A stretch of 64,000 bases of DNA. Origin: an uncultured Chitinophagaceae bacterium. GTDB taxonomy: Bacteria; Bacteroidota; Bacteroidia; Chitinophagales; Chitinophagaceae. The stretch's first letter is position 1, and each line of letters begins with the position of its first letter. Positions 51,050 to 59,376 of this stretch are shown piece after piece. Location of the stretch: the NCBI GenBank assembly GCA_937858715.1, contig CALLZY010000147.1, positions 1-64,000 on the forward strand, in the 5' to 3' direction. The notes under the pieces were generated by a model, which ran no database searches, was not told the origin of the DNA, and was given only the letters and a program-made list of their open reading frames with translations. The position numbers and the translations under genes are program-made.

Positions 51050-51091
51050 GATGTCAGACGTCTGAGCCCAGATGTTTGAAATTGAAAATTG
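51050..51091 (+). repeat. Six-unit heptad repeat between rpmJ and rpsM
   Basis: Six consecutive 7-bp units, five beginning GA, for example GATGTCA then GACGTCT. The first two units form the 12-bp palindrome TCAGACGTCTGA (51054-51065). Same GA-type family as the element at 52080-52178. Confidence 0.7.
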
Positions 51092-51116
51092 TAAAAAACG
51101 TAAATAAAAATAGAAT

Positions 51117-51497
51117 ATGGCTCGTATTGCCGGTGTTGACTTACCAAAAAATAAAAGAGGCGAAATAGGACTTACCTATATCTATGGTATTGGCCCTTCT
51201 ACCGCTAAGTACATTCTTGATTCCAATAATATTGACCGTAACAAGAAAGTACATGAGTGGAATGATGATGAACTGAATGCTATCCGTCATACTATTACGG
51301 AAGAGCTGAAAGTTGAAGGTCAGCTTCGTTCTGAAGTACAGATGAGTATTAAGCGTTTGCTTGATATTGCCTGCTACCGTGGTCTCCGCCATCGTAAAGG
51401 TCTGCCGGTTCGTGGCCAGCGTACTAAAACCAACAGCCGTACCAGGAAAGGTAAAAGGAAAACGGTTGCCGGTAAAAAGAAAGCACCTAAGAAGTAA
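51117..51497 (+). CDS. rpsM: 30S ribosomal protein S13
   Basis: 126 residues. N-terminal [20 protein letters not shown] and the C-terminal [20 protein letters not shown] with its basic tail are hallmarks. S13 is in the head of the 30S subunit and contacts tRNA and the 50S subunit. The gene follows rpmJ, in the usual alpha-operon order, and is followed three bases later by a palindromic repeat in a 169-base gap before rpsK. Confidence 0.97.
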   Translation: MARIAGVDLPKNKRGEIGLTYIYGIGPSTAKYILDSNNIDRNKKVHEWNDDELNAIRHTITEELKVEGQLRSEVQMSIKRLLDIACYRGLRHRKGLPVRGQRTKTNSRTRKGKRKTVAGKKKAPKK

Positions 51498-51500
51498 TTC

Positions 51501-51549
51501 TTCGGCAAAGCTCAGAATGACAACATCATGTCATGGCGAGCCTGTCGAA
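51501..51549. repeat. Palindromic repeat element after rpsM
   Basis: Left arm TTCGGCAAAGCTCAGAATGA (continuing CA, 51501-51522) pairs imperfectly with the right arm (51529-51549, key blocks TGTCAT, GAGC and TGTCGAA) across a six-base loop. Downstream, GACTTAC (51553-51559) and GTAAGTC (51588-51594) enclose TGATT / AATCA, giving a second nested hairpin before rpsK. Confidence 0.7.
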
Positions 51550-51666
51550 CCAGACTTACTGATTTTGAATCAATACCGGATAGCTTCGTAAGTCAGCAGG
51601 AGGATTGGTTCAGCCCGGGTTAAACCGGGTATTATTAAACGTAAAGATTACCTCTGAACAAAAATT

Positions 51667-52077
51667 ATGGCAAAAGGTCAGCAACAACAGCTTAGCGCAA
51701 AAGCGGCTGCAAAAAAAAGAGTGGTAAAAGTGGACTCCTACGGTGACGCCCACATCTCAGCCACTTTCAACAACATCATTATCAGCCTCACCAACAAGTC
51801 AGGCCAGGTTATTTCCTGGAGCAGTGCCGGTAAAATGGGTTTCAAAGGTTCTAAAAAGAACACCCCATATGCTGCACAAATGGCTTCAGCGGATGCTGCT
51901 AAAGTAGCGTTTGATGCCGGTTTGAAAAGAGTGGATGTGTATGTAAAAGGACCCGGTTCGGGCCGTGAAAGTGCTATCCGTTCTATCTCTCAGTCTGGTA
52001 TTGAAGTGGTACAGATTAAGGACGTAACTCCGCTGCCACACAATGGCTGCCGTCCTCCTAAGAAGAGAAGGGTATAA
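51667..52077 (+). CDS. rpsK: 30S ribosomal protein S11
   Basis: 136 residues. The core matches S11: [41 protein letters not shown] and the end [18 protein letters not shown]. The N-terminus has a lysine/glutamine-rich lead ([17 protein letters not shown]). S11 lies on the 30S platform near the decoding site. It is separated from rpsM by 169 bases and from rpsD by 216 bases, both filled with inverted repeats, unusual spacing for a ribosomal operon. Confidence 0.97.
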   Translation: MAKGQQQQLSAKAAAKKRVVKVDSYGDAHISATFNNIIISLTNKSGQVISWSSAGKMGFKGSKKNTPYAAQMASADAAKVAFDAGLKRVDVYVKGPGSGRESAIRSISQSGIEVVQIKDVTPLPHNGCRPPKKRRV

Positions 52078-52079
52078 TC

Positions 52080-52178
52080 GAAATCTGAAGTCAGAGGCCG
52101 GAAGTCAGATGTTTCTGCAAGTTCATGAAACTCTGTAGTCAAAACAATCTATCCGACTTCATAGCTCAGACTTCTGAT
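52080..52178. repeat. Inverted heptad arrays between rpsK and rpsD
   Basis: Left array 52080-52114: five 7-bp units each starting GA, including GAAGTCA twice. Right array 52147-52174 on the minus strand: four units each starting GA, including GAAGTCT and GAAGTCG. The arms 52083-52110 and 52151-52178 match at 21 of 28 positions when one is inverted. Confidence 0.75.
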
Positions 52179-52293
52179 ACAAACATATTGAAGCCGCCAA
52201 GTGCTTTCATTTAATTAAAGGGTGACTGATTAATTTTTACCGCTTTCAACGATCAGTTCACCGGTTTCTAAAAAGCGGAAATGAATAAAAACT

Positions 52294-52899
52294 ATGGCAA
52301 GATACAATGGTCCAAAGACCAAAATCTCCCGCATTTTTGGTGAGCCCATCCTGGGCAATGGTAAGTGGTTGGGTAAAAACAGCAACCCTCCCGGTATGCA
52401 TGGCGAAAAGCGTAAGCGTAAAACGCTTGGCGAATATGCCCTGCAGCTTCGTGAAAAACAAAAGGCCAAATACACTTACGGTGTATTAGAAAAACAATTC
52501 CGTAAAACATTTGAAGAGGCGGCCCGCCGCAAAGGTGTAACTGGTGAAAACCTGATTAAACTCCTTGAAGCCCGTCTTGACAATACAGTATTCCGCATGG
52601 GTATTGCCCCAAGCCGTCCTGCTGCCCGCCAGCTGGTAAGCCACAAGCATATTGAGGTAAACGGTGAGGTGGTAAACGTACCTTCTTTCCAACTGAAGCC
52701 AGGTGATATCGTTACTATCAAAGAAGGCAGCAGAGAGAGAAGTTCAATCAGCAGTGTGGTTCGTGGTAAGAACCCCAAGTTCAGCTGGATTGATTTCAAC
52801 GAAACTGAAATGAAAGGTACTTTCATCACATATCCTGAAAGGGAAAGTGTTCCTGAGAATATCAAGGAACAACTGATTGTGGAATTGTATTCTAAGTAA
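52294..52899 (+). CDS. rpsD: 30S ribosomal protein S4
   Basis: 201 residues. ARYNGPKTKISRIFGEPI at the N-terminus lacks the zinc-binding Cys residues of the C+ type, so this is the zinc-independent form. The S4 RNA-binding domain (about 90-155, LDNTVFRMGIAPSRPAARQL) and the C-terminal IKEQLIVELYSK are typical. S4 nucleates 30S assembly by binding 16S rRNA and, in many bacteria, regulates its own operon. It lies in the usual alpha-operon order, with 216 bases before it and a heptad-rich 76-base gap before rpoA. Confidence 0.97.
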   Translation: MARYNGPKTKISRIFGEPILGNGKWLGKNSNPPGMHGEKRKRKTLGEYALQLREKQKAKYTYGVLEKQFRKTFEEAARRKGVTGENLIKLLEARLDNTVFRMGIAPSRPAARQLVSHKHIEVNGEVVNVPSFQLKPGDIVTIKEGSRERSSISSVVRGKNPKFSWIDFNETEMKGTFITYPERESVPENIKEQLIVELYSK

Positions 52900-52937
52900 T
52901 AGTGAGTAGTGATGGTGAAAAATTCTCACCATTAATG

Positions 52938-52972
52938 AAATCTAAAATCGTAAATCTAAAATCTAAAATAGT
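52938..52972 (+). repeat. Heptad repeat before rpoA (AAATCTA type)
   Basis: Five consecutive 7-bp units, consensus AAATCTA (three exact), and a sixth frame position (52973-52979) contains the rpoA start codon at 52976. It fills the end of the rpsD-rpoA gap, where a ribosome-binding site would be expected; none with GGAG is visible. Confidence 0.8.
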
Positions 52973-52975
52973 AAT

Positions 52976-53977
52976 ATGGCCATTTTAAATTTCCAGAAGC
53001 CCGATAAAATCATTTTGCAGAAAGCAACTGATTTTGAAGCTCAGTTTGAGTTTCGTCCATTGGAACCAGGTTATGGTGTAACCATTGGTAATGCACTGCG
53101 CAGGGTGTTGTTAAATTCACTGGAAGGTTATGCTATCATTGGTGTGAAAATTGAAGGCGTTGACCATGAGTTCGCCACCATGAAAGGTATAAGTGAAGAT
53201 GTGGTTGAAATATTCCTGAACCTGAAACAGGTGCGGTTTAAGAAAATCGCTGAACATGAAGTGACAAATGAGAAAATCATTCTGTCAATAAAGAACAAAA
53301 CAGAGTTTACAGCCGGCATGATAGGCGAGGGTACTCATACTTTTCAGGTAATGAACCCCGACCTGCTGATATGCACACTGGATTCTTCTTCAAGAATGGA
53401 TATTGAACTTACTATCGGCAAAGGCCGTGGTTACGTTCCTGCTGAAGATAACAAACCGAAGGATGCGCCGCTGGGTTATATTCCGATTGATGCAATCTTC
53501 ACGCCTATCAAGAATGTGAAGTACACAATCGAAAATACCCGTGTGGAGCAAAGGACCGACTTTGAAAAACTGATTATGGAAGTTTCTACCGATGGTACAA
53601 TTCATCCGGAAGAAGCTGTAAAGCAGGCTTCAAGAATCCTGATCCAGCACCTGATGATCATCACTGATGAAAACATCACATTCGATAATAAAGAAGAGAA
53701 GAAAGAAGACCTGGTGGATGAGCAAACGCTGCAACTCCGTAAGGTACTGAAGACTCCTCTTGAGGACCTTGACCTTTCTGTTCGTGCCTTTAACTGCCTG
53801 AAAGCTGCTAAGATTAATTCTCTCAGCGAACTGGTACAGTATGAGCAGGAAGACCTGATGAAGTTCCGCAACTTTGGTCAGAAATCACTGGCTGAAATTG
53901 AGCAGGTGCTTACAGAAAGAGGTCTTCATTTTGGAATGGACCTGGTGAAACTGGGTATTGACCTGAGTGAATTCTAA
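52976..53977 (+). CDS. rpoA: DNA-directed RNA polymerase subunit alpha
   Basis: 333 residues, standard length. N-terminal domain (1-235) with the assembly motif FRPLEPGYGVTIGNALRRVL and KGISEDVVEIFLNLKQV; C-terminal domain (about 255-320) with DLDLSVRAFNCLKAAKINSL and FRNFGQKSLAEIEQVL. The alpha dimer scaffolds RNA polymerase, and its C-terminal domain contacts upstream DNA and activators. The gene sits between rpsD and rplQ as in nearly all bacteria. Confidence 0.98.
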   Translation: MAILNFQKPDKIILQKATDFEAQFEFRPLEPGYGVTIGNALRRVLLNSLEGYAIIGVKIEGVDHEFATMKGISEDVVEIFLNLKQVRFKKIAEHEVTNEKIILSIKNKTEFTAGMIGEGTHTFQVMNPDLLICTLDSSSRMDIELTIGKGRGYVPAEDNKPKDAPLGYIPIDAIFTPIKNVKYTIENTRVEQRTDFEKLIMEVSTDGTIHPEEAVKQASRILIQHLMIITDENITFDNKEEKKEDLVDEQTLQLRKVLKTPLEDLDLSVRAFNCLKAAKINSLSELVQYEQEDLMKFRNFGQKSLAEIEQVLTERGLHFGMDLVKLGIDLSEF

Positions 53978-54051
53978 AAAAAAGCTCTTCCAAAAGAGGG
54001 GTTGATTAGTTTTTCTAGAAGTGAGATAATAATTATTTAATAATGCCGGTT

Positions 54052-54092
54052 TTAGGATCGGCGAACATTGCAAATCCTGACACGGTGCAATG
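54052..54092 (+). promoter_or_regulatory. Possible H-type pseudoknot in the rplQ leader
   Basis: Two interleaved stems: TTAGGAT (54052-54058) with ATCCTGA (54074-54080), and CATTGCA (54066-54072) with TGCAATG (54086-54092). The loops are 7, 1 and 5 bases. The knot ends 17 bases before the rplQ ATG. Predicted by eye only. Confidence 0.35.
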
Positions 54093-54109
54093 TCTAAAAC
54101 TTAAACGTC

Positions 54110-54604
54110 ATGCGTCACGGAGACAAGATTAAAAATTTAGGCCGTAAAAAAGCACACAGAGATGCTTTGCTGAGCAACCTGGCCTGCCAGCTGATCCAGC
54201 ACAAAAGGATTGTTACCACTACTGCTAAAGCAAAAGCTTTAAGAGTATATGTTGAGCCTATTATCACCAAGGGAAAAGAAAACACTACGCACCAGCGTCG
54301 TGTGGTTTTCAGCTACCTGCAGGATAAAGAGGCTGTAAAAGAATTGTTCAGCACGGTTGCTGAAAAAGTTGGTGGTCGTCCTGGTGGTTACACACGTATT
54401 ATCAAACTGGGCTTCCGTCCTGGTGATAATGCTGATACTGCTATGATTGAACTGGTTGACTTTAATGAGATTTACGGTAAGGGTAAAGGCGAAGCGAAAG
54501 CTGCTACCAAGAAAACCCGTCGTTCTGCAGGAGCTAAAAAGAAAGCTGAAGCTACTGAGGCAGCCGCAGAACCGAAGGCAGAAGAAGGAAAAGCTGGTGA
54601 ATAA
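54110..54604 (+). CDS. rplQ: 50S ribosomal protein L17
   Basis: 164 residues; about 120 form the L17 core ([59 protein letters not shown]), and the remaining 40 are an Ala/Lys/Glu-rich tail ([20 protein letters not shown]) that is common in Bacteroidota. L17 sits near the peptide exit region of the 50S subunit. It ends the operon; a strong terminator follows. The 132-base leader after rpoA is unusually long and could fold. Confidence 0.96.
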   Translation: MRHGDKIKNLGRKKAHRDALLSNLACQLIQHKRIVTTTAKAKALRVYVEPIITKGKENTTHQRRVVFSYLQDKEAVKELFSTVAEKVGGRPGGYTRIIKLGFRPGDNADTAMIELVDFNEIYGKGKGEAKAATKKTRRSAGAKKKAEATEAAAEPKAEEGKAGE

Positions 54605-54628
54605 ACCGGTTTACCAAAATAAATCAAG

Positions 54629-54657
54629 GGCTCTGCAAAAATTGCAGAGCCTTTTTT
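54629..54657 (+). terminator. Intrinsic terminator of the alpha operon
   Basis: Perfect 9-bp stem GGCTCTGCA / TGCAGAGCC with loop AAAAT and six T, 24 bases after the rplQ stop. Confidence 0.92.
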
Positions 54658-54751
54658 AGTGCCTGAAAGCCATTGCATAAAGTTGGCTAAACAATTTGTA
54701 AAAGTTATTTTTATGTGCTGCTTGCCGTTCCAATTAAAAGAAACATAAACC

Positions 54752-57331
54752 ATGGCATTTACTTCAGGAAAATCGATGCAGCAGTTCAGAAGCGAGGTGG
54801 GTATTAAGTTCCAGCTCTACAACAGCCTGTTTACTTCACTTCCCTTTCACCGGATTGAAAAGACAGGGATACTTCTTTCGTTACTATCCAATAACTGCGA
54901 AGAAGGGTTTAAGAAAAACCAAAGCCCTGCAGAGATCGTTGATGATTTTTTCAATAAGCACACTACTTACCAAAAGGAAAGCGAAAGAACCGATTTGCTT
55001 TTTCGGTTTGTTCAGTATGTAGAGCGGCAGGTTGTTTTATTTGATGCGCTGGAAGAAGCTGCATTCAGCATTATCCATGATATGAACGGTGTGGGCACTC
55101 TAAAGCATCTCGATTCAGAAGTGATGAAGCAGGACAAAGAAGCTGCCCTTGCCAAAAAGCTGGAAGATTTTTCTGTAAGGTTAGTGTTAACGGCACACCC
55201 CACTCAGTTTTACCCGGGGCCGGTTCTGGGAATCATCAATGACCTGTCAAAAGCTTTGTCAGAGAATAACACCAACATGGTAAATACTTACCTGATGCAA
55301 CTGGGCCGCACCCCTTTCTTCAAAAAGAAAAAGCCAACGCCTTATGATGAAGCGATAAGCCTGGTTTGGTATTTAGAAAATGTGTTTTATCCTGCTGCCG
55401 GAAGAATTATAACTACACTAAAAAATGAATTTCCCGATGCGGTGAGTGATAAGAATCCAGTTATCAAGATGGGCTTCTGGCCTGGTGGTGACAGAGATGG
55501 AAATCCCTTTGTTACCAACGAGATTACTCTGCAGGTGGCAAATGCCTTAAGGGGCAGCATCATCAAGTGCTATTACATGGATGTACGGAAACTGCGCCGC
55601 CGTCTCACATTTGACGGTGTGGATGTGCTGCTGCAGGAACTGGAACAAAAGCTATACAACAATCTTTTTATTCCCGGCTTTACATCTGATTTGACGAAAG
55701 AAGAAATCCTGAATCCTTTACAAAAGATAAGGGAGCTCATAATCTACCAGCATAACGGACTCTTTCTGCACCTTATCAGCAATCTCATCAATAAGGTTGA
55801 ACTGTTTGGTCTTTACTTCGCATCACTTGATGTGCGGCAGGAAAGCACAGCGCATGGAAAAGTGCTGGAAGCCATTGCTGAAAAACAGTCTTCTCTGTTA
55901 CAAGGATATTCTGTATTACCTGATGAGCAAAAGATTGAAGTGCTTTCAGGTTTAACAGAAACTGCTGATGCTGCTTTAATAGAAAACCAGGTGTATGCGG
56001 ATACACTGAAAGTGATGGCATCGGTACATACCATACAAAAGCAAAACGGGCAGGAAGGCTGTAACCGGTATATTATCAGCCAGTGTAACAGTGCCCTGAA
56101 TGCAATGGAAGTGTATGGGCTGTTTTTATTGAGTGGATGGAAGAAGGAGGAAATGAACATTGACATTGTTCCGCTTTTTGAAACTATTGAAGACCTGACT
56201 AATGCTGCATCAGTAATGAAGCAGCTGTATAATACACCTGCTTACCGTGAGCATTTGCAAAGGAGACATAACAGGCAAACCATCATGCTTGGTTTTTCCG
56301 ACGGCACAAAGGATGGTGGTTATATGATGGCCAACTGGAGTATTTATAAAGCGAAGGAAGAACTGACAGCCATCTCAAGGCTATATGGTGTTGATGTATT
56401 GTTCTTTGATGGCCGGGGCGGCCCGCCCTCAAGAGGAGGCGGAAAGACGCATAAGTTTTATGCTTCAATGGGACATAATATCGAAAACAAAGAAATACAA
56501 CTGACGGTGCAGGGGCAGACAGTGAGTTCCAATTTTGGAACTGTTGATGCGGCACAATTTAATATCGAGCAATTGCTGAATGCAGGTATTTCTAATGATT
56601 TGTTTTCAGACAGGCAAATTACTTTAAGTATGGAGGAAGAAAAACTTCTGAAAGAGTTTTCTGACGCCACCTTTGAAGCATACAGGGAACTGCGTGACCA
56701 TCCCTACCTGGCAGATTATTTACTTCAGGTAAGTCCTTTACGTTTTTACAGCCAGACCAATATTGGTAGCCGGCCTGCAAAAAGAGGCGCCGCCTCCGGG
56801 CTCTCTTTAAAAGATTTAAGAGCCATTCCTTTTGCCGGTTCGTGGAGCCAGCTGAAGCAGAATGTCACAGGTTATTACGGTGTGGGTACAGCACTGCAGC
56901 AAATTGAAAAGCAAGGAAAATTATTGCAGGTGCAAAAACTATATCATCAGTCGTTGTATTTTAAAACACTGATTGATAACTGTGAAATGGCGATGATGAA
57001 GTCATATTTTCCTGTTACTGCGTACCTCTCCGGGCACAAACAGTTTGGTGAGATATGGAGCATGATCTACAAGGAGTATGAGCTGACTAAGCAGTACCTG
57101 TCAAAGATTACCGGTGAAATGGAGCTGATGGCCGACTACCCGGTTGATCGGATGTCTATCCAGATGAGGGAAAAGATTGTACTGCCACTGGTGACAATTC
57201 AGCAGTATGCGTTAACAAAAATCAGGGAACTGGATGAACAATTAATACAAACGTCGGTGAAAGAAACGTATGAGAAGCTGGCGATGCGGTGTTCATTTGG
57301 TATTATTAATGCGGGCAGAAACTCGGCGTAA
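54752..57331 (+). CDS. ppc: Phosphoenolpyruvate carboxylase
   Basis: 859 residues, of normal length for the family. Catalytic and binding blocks are present in order: LVLTAHPTQF (about 145), GFWPGGDRDGNPF (about 241), LGFSDGTKDGGYMMANWS (about 510), FFDGRGGPPSRGGG (about 550) and NIGSRPAKR. It carboxylates phosphoenolpyruvate to oxaloacetate to replenish the citric acid cycle. The C-terminus ends INAGRNSA, a modest variation on the usual INGIAAGMRNTG. A stand-alone gene with its own promoter after the alpha-operon terminator. Confidence 0.95.
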   Translation: MAFTSGKSMQQFRSEVGIKFQLYNSLFTSLPFHRIEKTGILLSLLSNNCEEGFKKNQSPAEIVDDFFNKHTTYQKESERTDLLFRFVQYVERQVVLFDALEEAAFSIIHDMNGVGTLKHLDSEVMKQDKEAALAKKLEDFSVRLVLTAHPTQFYPGPVLGIINDLSKALSENNTNMVNTYLMQLGRTPFFKKKKPTPYDEAISLVWYLENVFYPAAGRIITTLKNEFPDAVSDKNPVIKMGFWPGGDRDGNPFVTNEITLQVANALRGSIIKCYYMDVRKLRRRLTFDGVDVLLQELEQKLYNNLFIPGFTSDLTKEEILNPLQKIRELIIYQHNGLFLHLISNLINKVELFGLYFASLDVRQESTAHGKVLEAIAEKQSSLLQGYSVLPDEQKIEVLSGLTETADAALIENQVYADTLKVMASVHTIQKQNGQEGCNRYIISQCNSALNAMEVYGLFLLSGWKKEEMNIDIVPLFETIEDLTNAASVMKQLYNTPAYREHLQRRHNRQTIMLGFSDGTKDGGYMMANWSIYKAKEELTAISRLYGVDVLFFDGRGGPPSRGGGKTHKFYASMGHNIENKEIQLTVQGQTVSSNFGTVDAAQFNIEQLLNAGISNDLFSDRQITLSMEEEKLLKEFSDATFEAYRELRDHPYLADYLLQVSPLRFYSQTNIGSRPAKRGAASGLSLKDLRAIPFAGSWSQLKQNVTGYYGVGTALQQIEKQGKLLQVQKLYHQSLYFKTLIDNCEMAMMKSYFPVTAYLSGHKQFGEIWSMIYKEYELTKQYLSKITGEMELMADYPVDRMSIQMREKIVLPLVTIQQYALTKIRELDEQLIQTSVKETYEKLAMRCSFGIINAGRNSA

Positions 57332-57345
57332 TATTTTCAAACCTA

Positions 57346-57353
57346 TATTTTTG
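57346..57353 (+). promoter_or_regulatory. Candidate -7 box for aguB
   Basis: TATTTTTG matches TAnnTTTG exactly, 18 bases before the ATG at 57371. No clear -33 element is seen in the ppc end. Confidence 0.35.
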
Positions 57354-57370
57354 TGCCTTAATAGTAAGTT

Positions 57371-58246
57371 ATGAGTAAAGTAAAAATCGGGCTGGTACAG
57401 ATGACCTGTTCGGCTGATAAGTATGAGAACCTGCAAAAGGCTATTGCCGAAGTTAAAAAGGCAGCGGCATCGGGTGCACAAATCATTTGCCTGCAGGAGT
57501 TGTTTACTTCGCTTTATTTCTGCGATGTGGAGGATTATGAAAATTTCAAACTGGCAGAAACCATTCCCGGTCCATCAACTGACGCATTACAAAAAGTAGC
57601 CGGCGAACTGAATGTGGTTATTATCGCATCCCTTTTTGAAAAGAGGGCACAGGGGCTTTATCATAATACAACTGCCGTCATTGATGCCGATGGTTCGTAC
57701 CTGGGCAAGTACCGCAAGATGCACATCCCAGATGATCCGGCTTACTATGAGAAATTTTACTTTACTCCCGGTGACCTTGGTTATAAGATCTGGAAAACTA
57801 AGTATGCTACGTTCGGAGTGCTTATTTGCTGGGACCAGTGGTATCCTGAAGCGGCAAGAATTACTTCATTGATGGGGGCAGAGATACTATTTTATCCTAC
57901 TGCCATCGGATGGGCCACTTCGCAGGATGCTGAAACAAACACAGAACAGTATAATGCGTGGCAAACGATACAACGCAGCCATGCTGTGGCAAATGGTGTG
58001 CATGTGGTAAGTGTAAACCGTGTTGGGTTAGAACAGAACGGAGCCATGAAATTCTGGGGCGGTTCATTTGTGTCTAATCCGTTTGGCACAGTTCTCTACC
58101 AGGCATCGCATGATAACGAGGAAAACAAGGTGATTGAAATAGACCTCTCCAAAACTGACCGCTACAGAACACACTGGCCTTTTATGCGTGACAGAAGAAT
58201 TGACTCGTATCAGCCGATTACAAAGCGTTTTATTGATGAAGAATAA
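57371..58246 (+). CDS. aguB: N-carbamoylputrescine amidase
   Basis: 291 residues, carbon-nitrogen hydrolase superfamily with the triad Glu43 (LQELF), Lys116 (YRKMHIPDD) and Cys153 (GVLICWDQWYPE). The segment MHIPDDPAYYEKFYFTPGD is typical of the AguB branch. It hydrolyses N-carbamoylputrescine to putrescine, CO2 and ammonia, the last step of the agmatine route to polyamines. The partner aguA follows 78 bases later. The region between them carries a heptad-repeat element. Confidence 0.95.
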   Translation: MSKVKIGLVQMTCSADKYENLQKAIAEVKKAAASGAQIICLQELFTSLYFCDVEDYENFKLAETIPGPSTDALQKVAGELNVVIIASLFEKRAQGLYHNTTAVIDADGSYLGKYRKMHIPDDPAYYEKFYFTPGDLGYKIWKTKYATFGVLICWDQWYPEAARITSLMGAEILFYPTAIGWATSQDAETNTEQYNAWQTIQRSHAVANGVHVVSVNRVGLEQNGAMKFWGGSFVSNPFGTVLYQASHDNEENKVIEIDLSKTDRYRTHWPFMRDRRIDSYQPITKRFIDEE

Positions 58247-58249
58247 TGT

Positions 58250-58328
58250 GGCTCATGGCTTATGGTTCATTGTTCGTGGCTCGCAAGAATGAAGAACCTG
58301 CTATGAACTATCAACTATGAACTATGAA
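58250..58328. repeat. Inverted heptad arrays between aguB and aguA
   Basis: Left array (58250-58284): five 7-bp units, consensus GGCTCAT. Right array (58301-58328): four units, CTATGAA three times and CTATCAA. The reverse complement of the left array resembles the right, so a long imperfect hairpin can form. The last unit contains the aguA start codon at 58324. Confidence 0.85.
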
Positions 58329-59373
58329 CCAAAAATTAAAACCCAGGCAACTCGGTTATTATTTCCCTGCTGAATTTGAGCCGCATGTGGCTACCTGGCT
58401 GAGCTGGCCTCATAAGGAAGCTTCCTGGCCGGGGAAAATCCATACGATCTTTCCTTACTATGCTAAGTTTATTAAAGAACTGACAGCCGGTGAACTGGTG
58501 CGGATTAATGTTGCTGATGAAGCAATGAAGACTTTTGCAATCAGTCATCTTGAAAAAGAAGGAGTGGATTTGAGTAAGGTGGAGTTTTTCTTTCATCCAA
58601 CAAATGATGCATGGTGCCGTGACCATGGCCCGGCATTTCTGATAAATACTGCTGCAGATCAGAAGAAAGCAATTGTTGACTGGGGATACAATGCCTGGGG
58701 TGATAAATATCCTCCTTATGACTTGGATGATGTGATTCCAACTCTAATCGGCAAACATTTTAACTTGCCGGTTTTTCATCCTGGTATTGTAATGGAGGGT
58801 GGCTCAGTTGAGTTTAACGGGAAAGGAACCATTCTGACCTCAACAGCTTGCTTACTTAATCCTAACAGGAACCCGCAACTGAACCAGCAGCAAATTGAAC
58901 AATACCTGTTTGATTATTACGGCATGGAACAGGTGTTGTGGGTGGATGAAGGAATTGTTGGCGATGATACTGATGGCCATATTGATGACACCGTTCGTTT
59001 TGTGAATGAAGACACAGTGATAACTGTTGTTGAGGAAAATAAGGCTGATGAGAATTACGAACTGCTGCAGCATAACCTGGCGCAATTAAAAACTATGCGC
59101 CTGCTTAGTGGTAAGCAACTGAATATTGTTGAACTGCCTATGCTTGATGAGGTGGTATTTGAAGACCAGCGGCTGCCGGCTTCTTATGCCAATTTTTATA
59201 TTGCCAATAAATCGGTGATTGTACCTGTGTTCCGGTCTCCAAACGATGATAAGGCTTTACAGATCATCAGCCAGTGTTTCCCTGGCCGGAACGTAGTGGG
59301 TATTGACTCCACTGATATTATCTGGGGACTTGGAAGTTTTCACTGCCTGAGCCAGCAGGAGCCTTTAGTGTAG
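58324..59373 (+). CDS. aguA: Agmatine deiminase
   Basis: 349 residues, agmatine/peptidylarginine deiminase family. The guanidine-binding WCRDHGPAFL, MEGGSVEFNG and VDEGIVGDDTDGHIDDTVRFV (metal-free acidic cluster with catalytic Asp/His), and the nucleophile in GSFHCLSQQEP (Cys341) are intact. The enzyme turns agmatine into N-carbamoylputrescine for AguB. The start ATG at 58324 lies within the last unit of a heptad array; GGAG-type ribosome-binding sequence is absent. A PAP2 gene converges four bases beyond the stop. Confidence 0.96.
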   Translation: MNQKLKPRQLGYYFPAEFEPHVATWLSWPHKEASWPGKIHTIFPYYAKFIKELTAGELVRINVADEAMKTFAISHLEKEGVDLSKVEFFFHPTNDAWCRDHGPAFLINTAADQKKAIVDWGYNAWGDKYPPYDLDDVIPTLIGKHFNLPVFHPGIVMEGGSVEFNGKGTILTSTACLLNPNRNPQLNQQQIEQYLFDYYGMEQVLWVDEGIVGDDTDGHIDDTVRFVNEDTVITVVEENKADENYELLQHNLAQLKTMRLLSGKQLNIVELPMLDEVVFEDQRLPASYANFYIANKSVIVPVFRSPNDDKALQIISQCFPGRNVVGIDSTDIIWGLGSFHCLSQQEPLV

Positions 59374-59376
59374 CCA

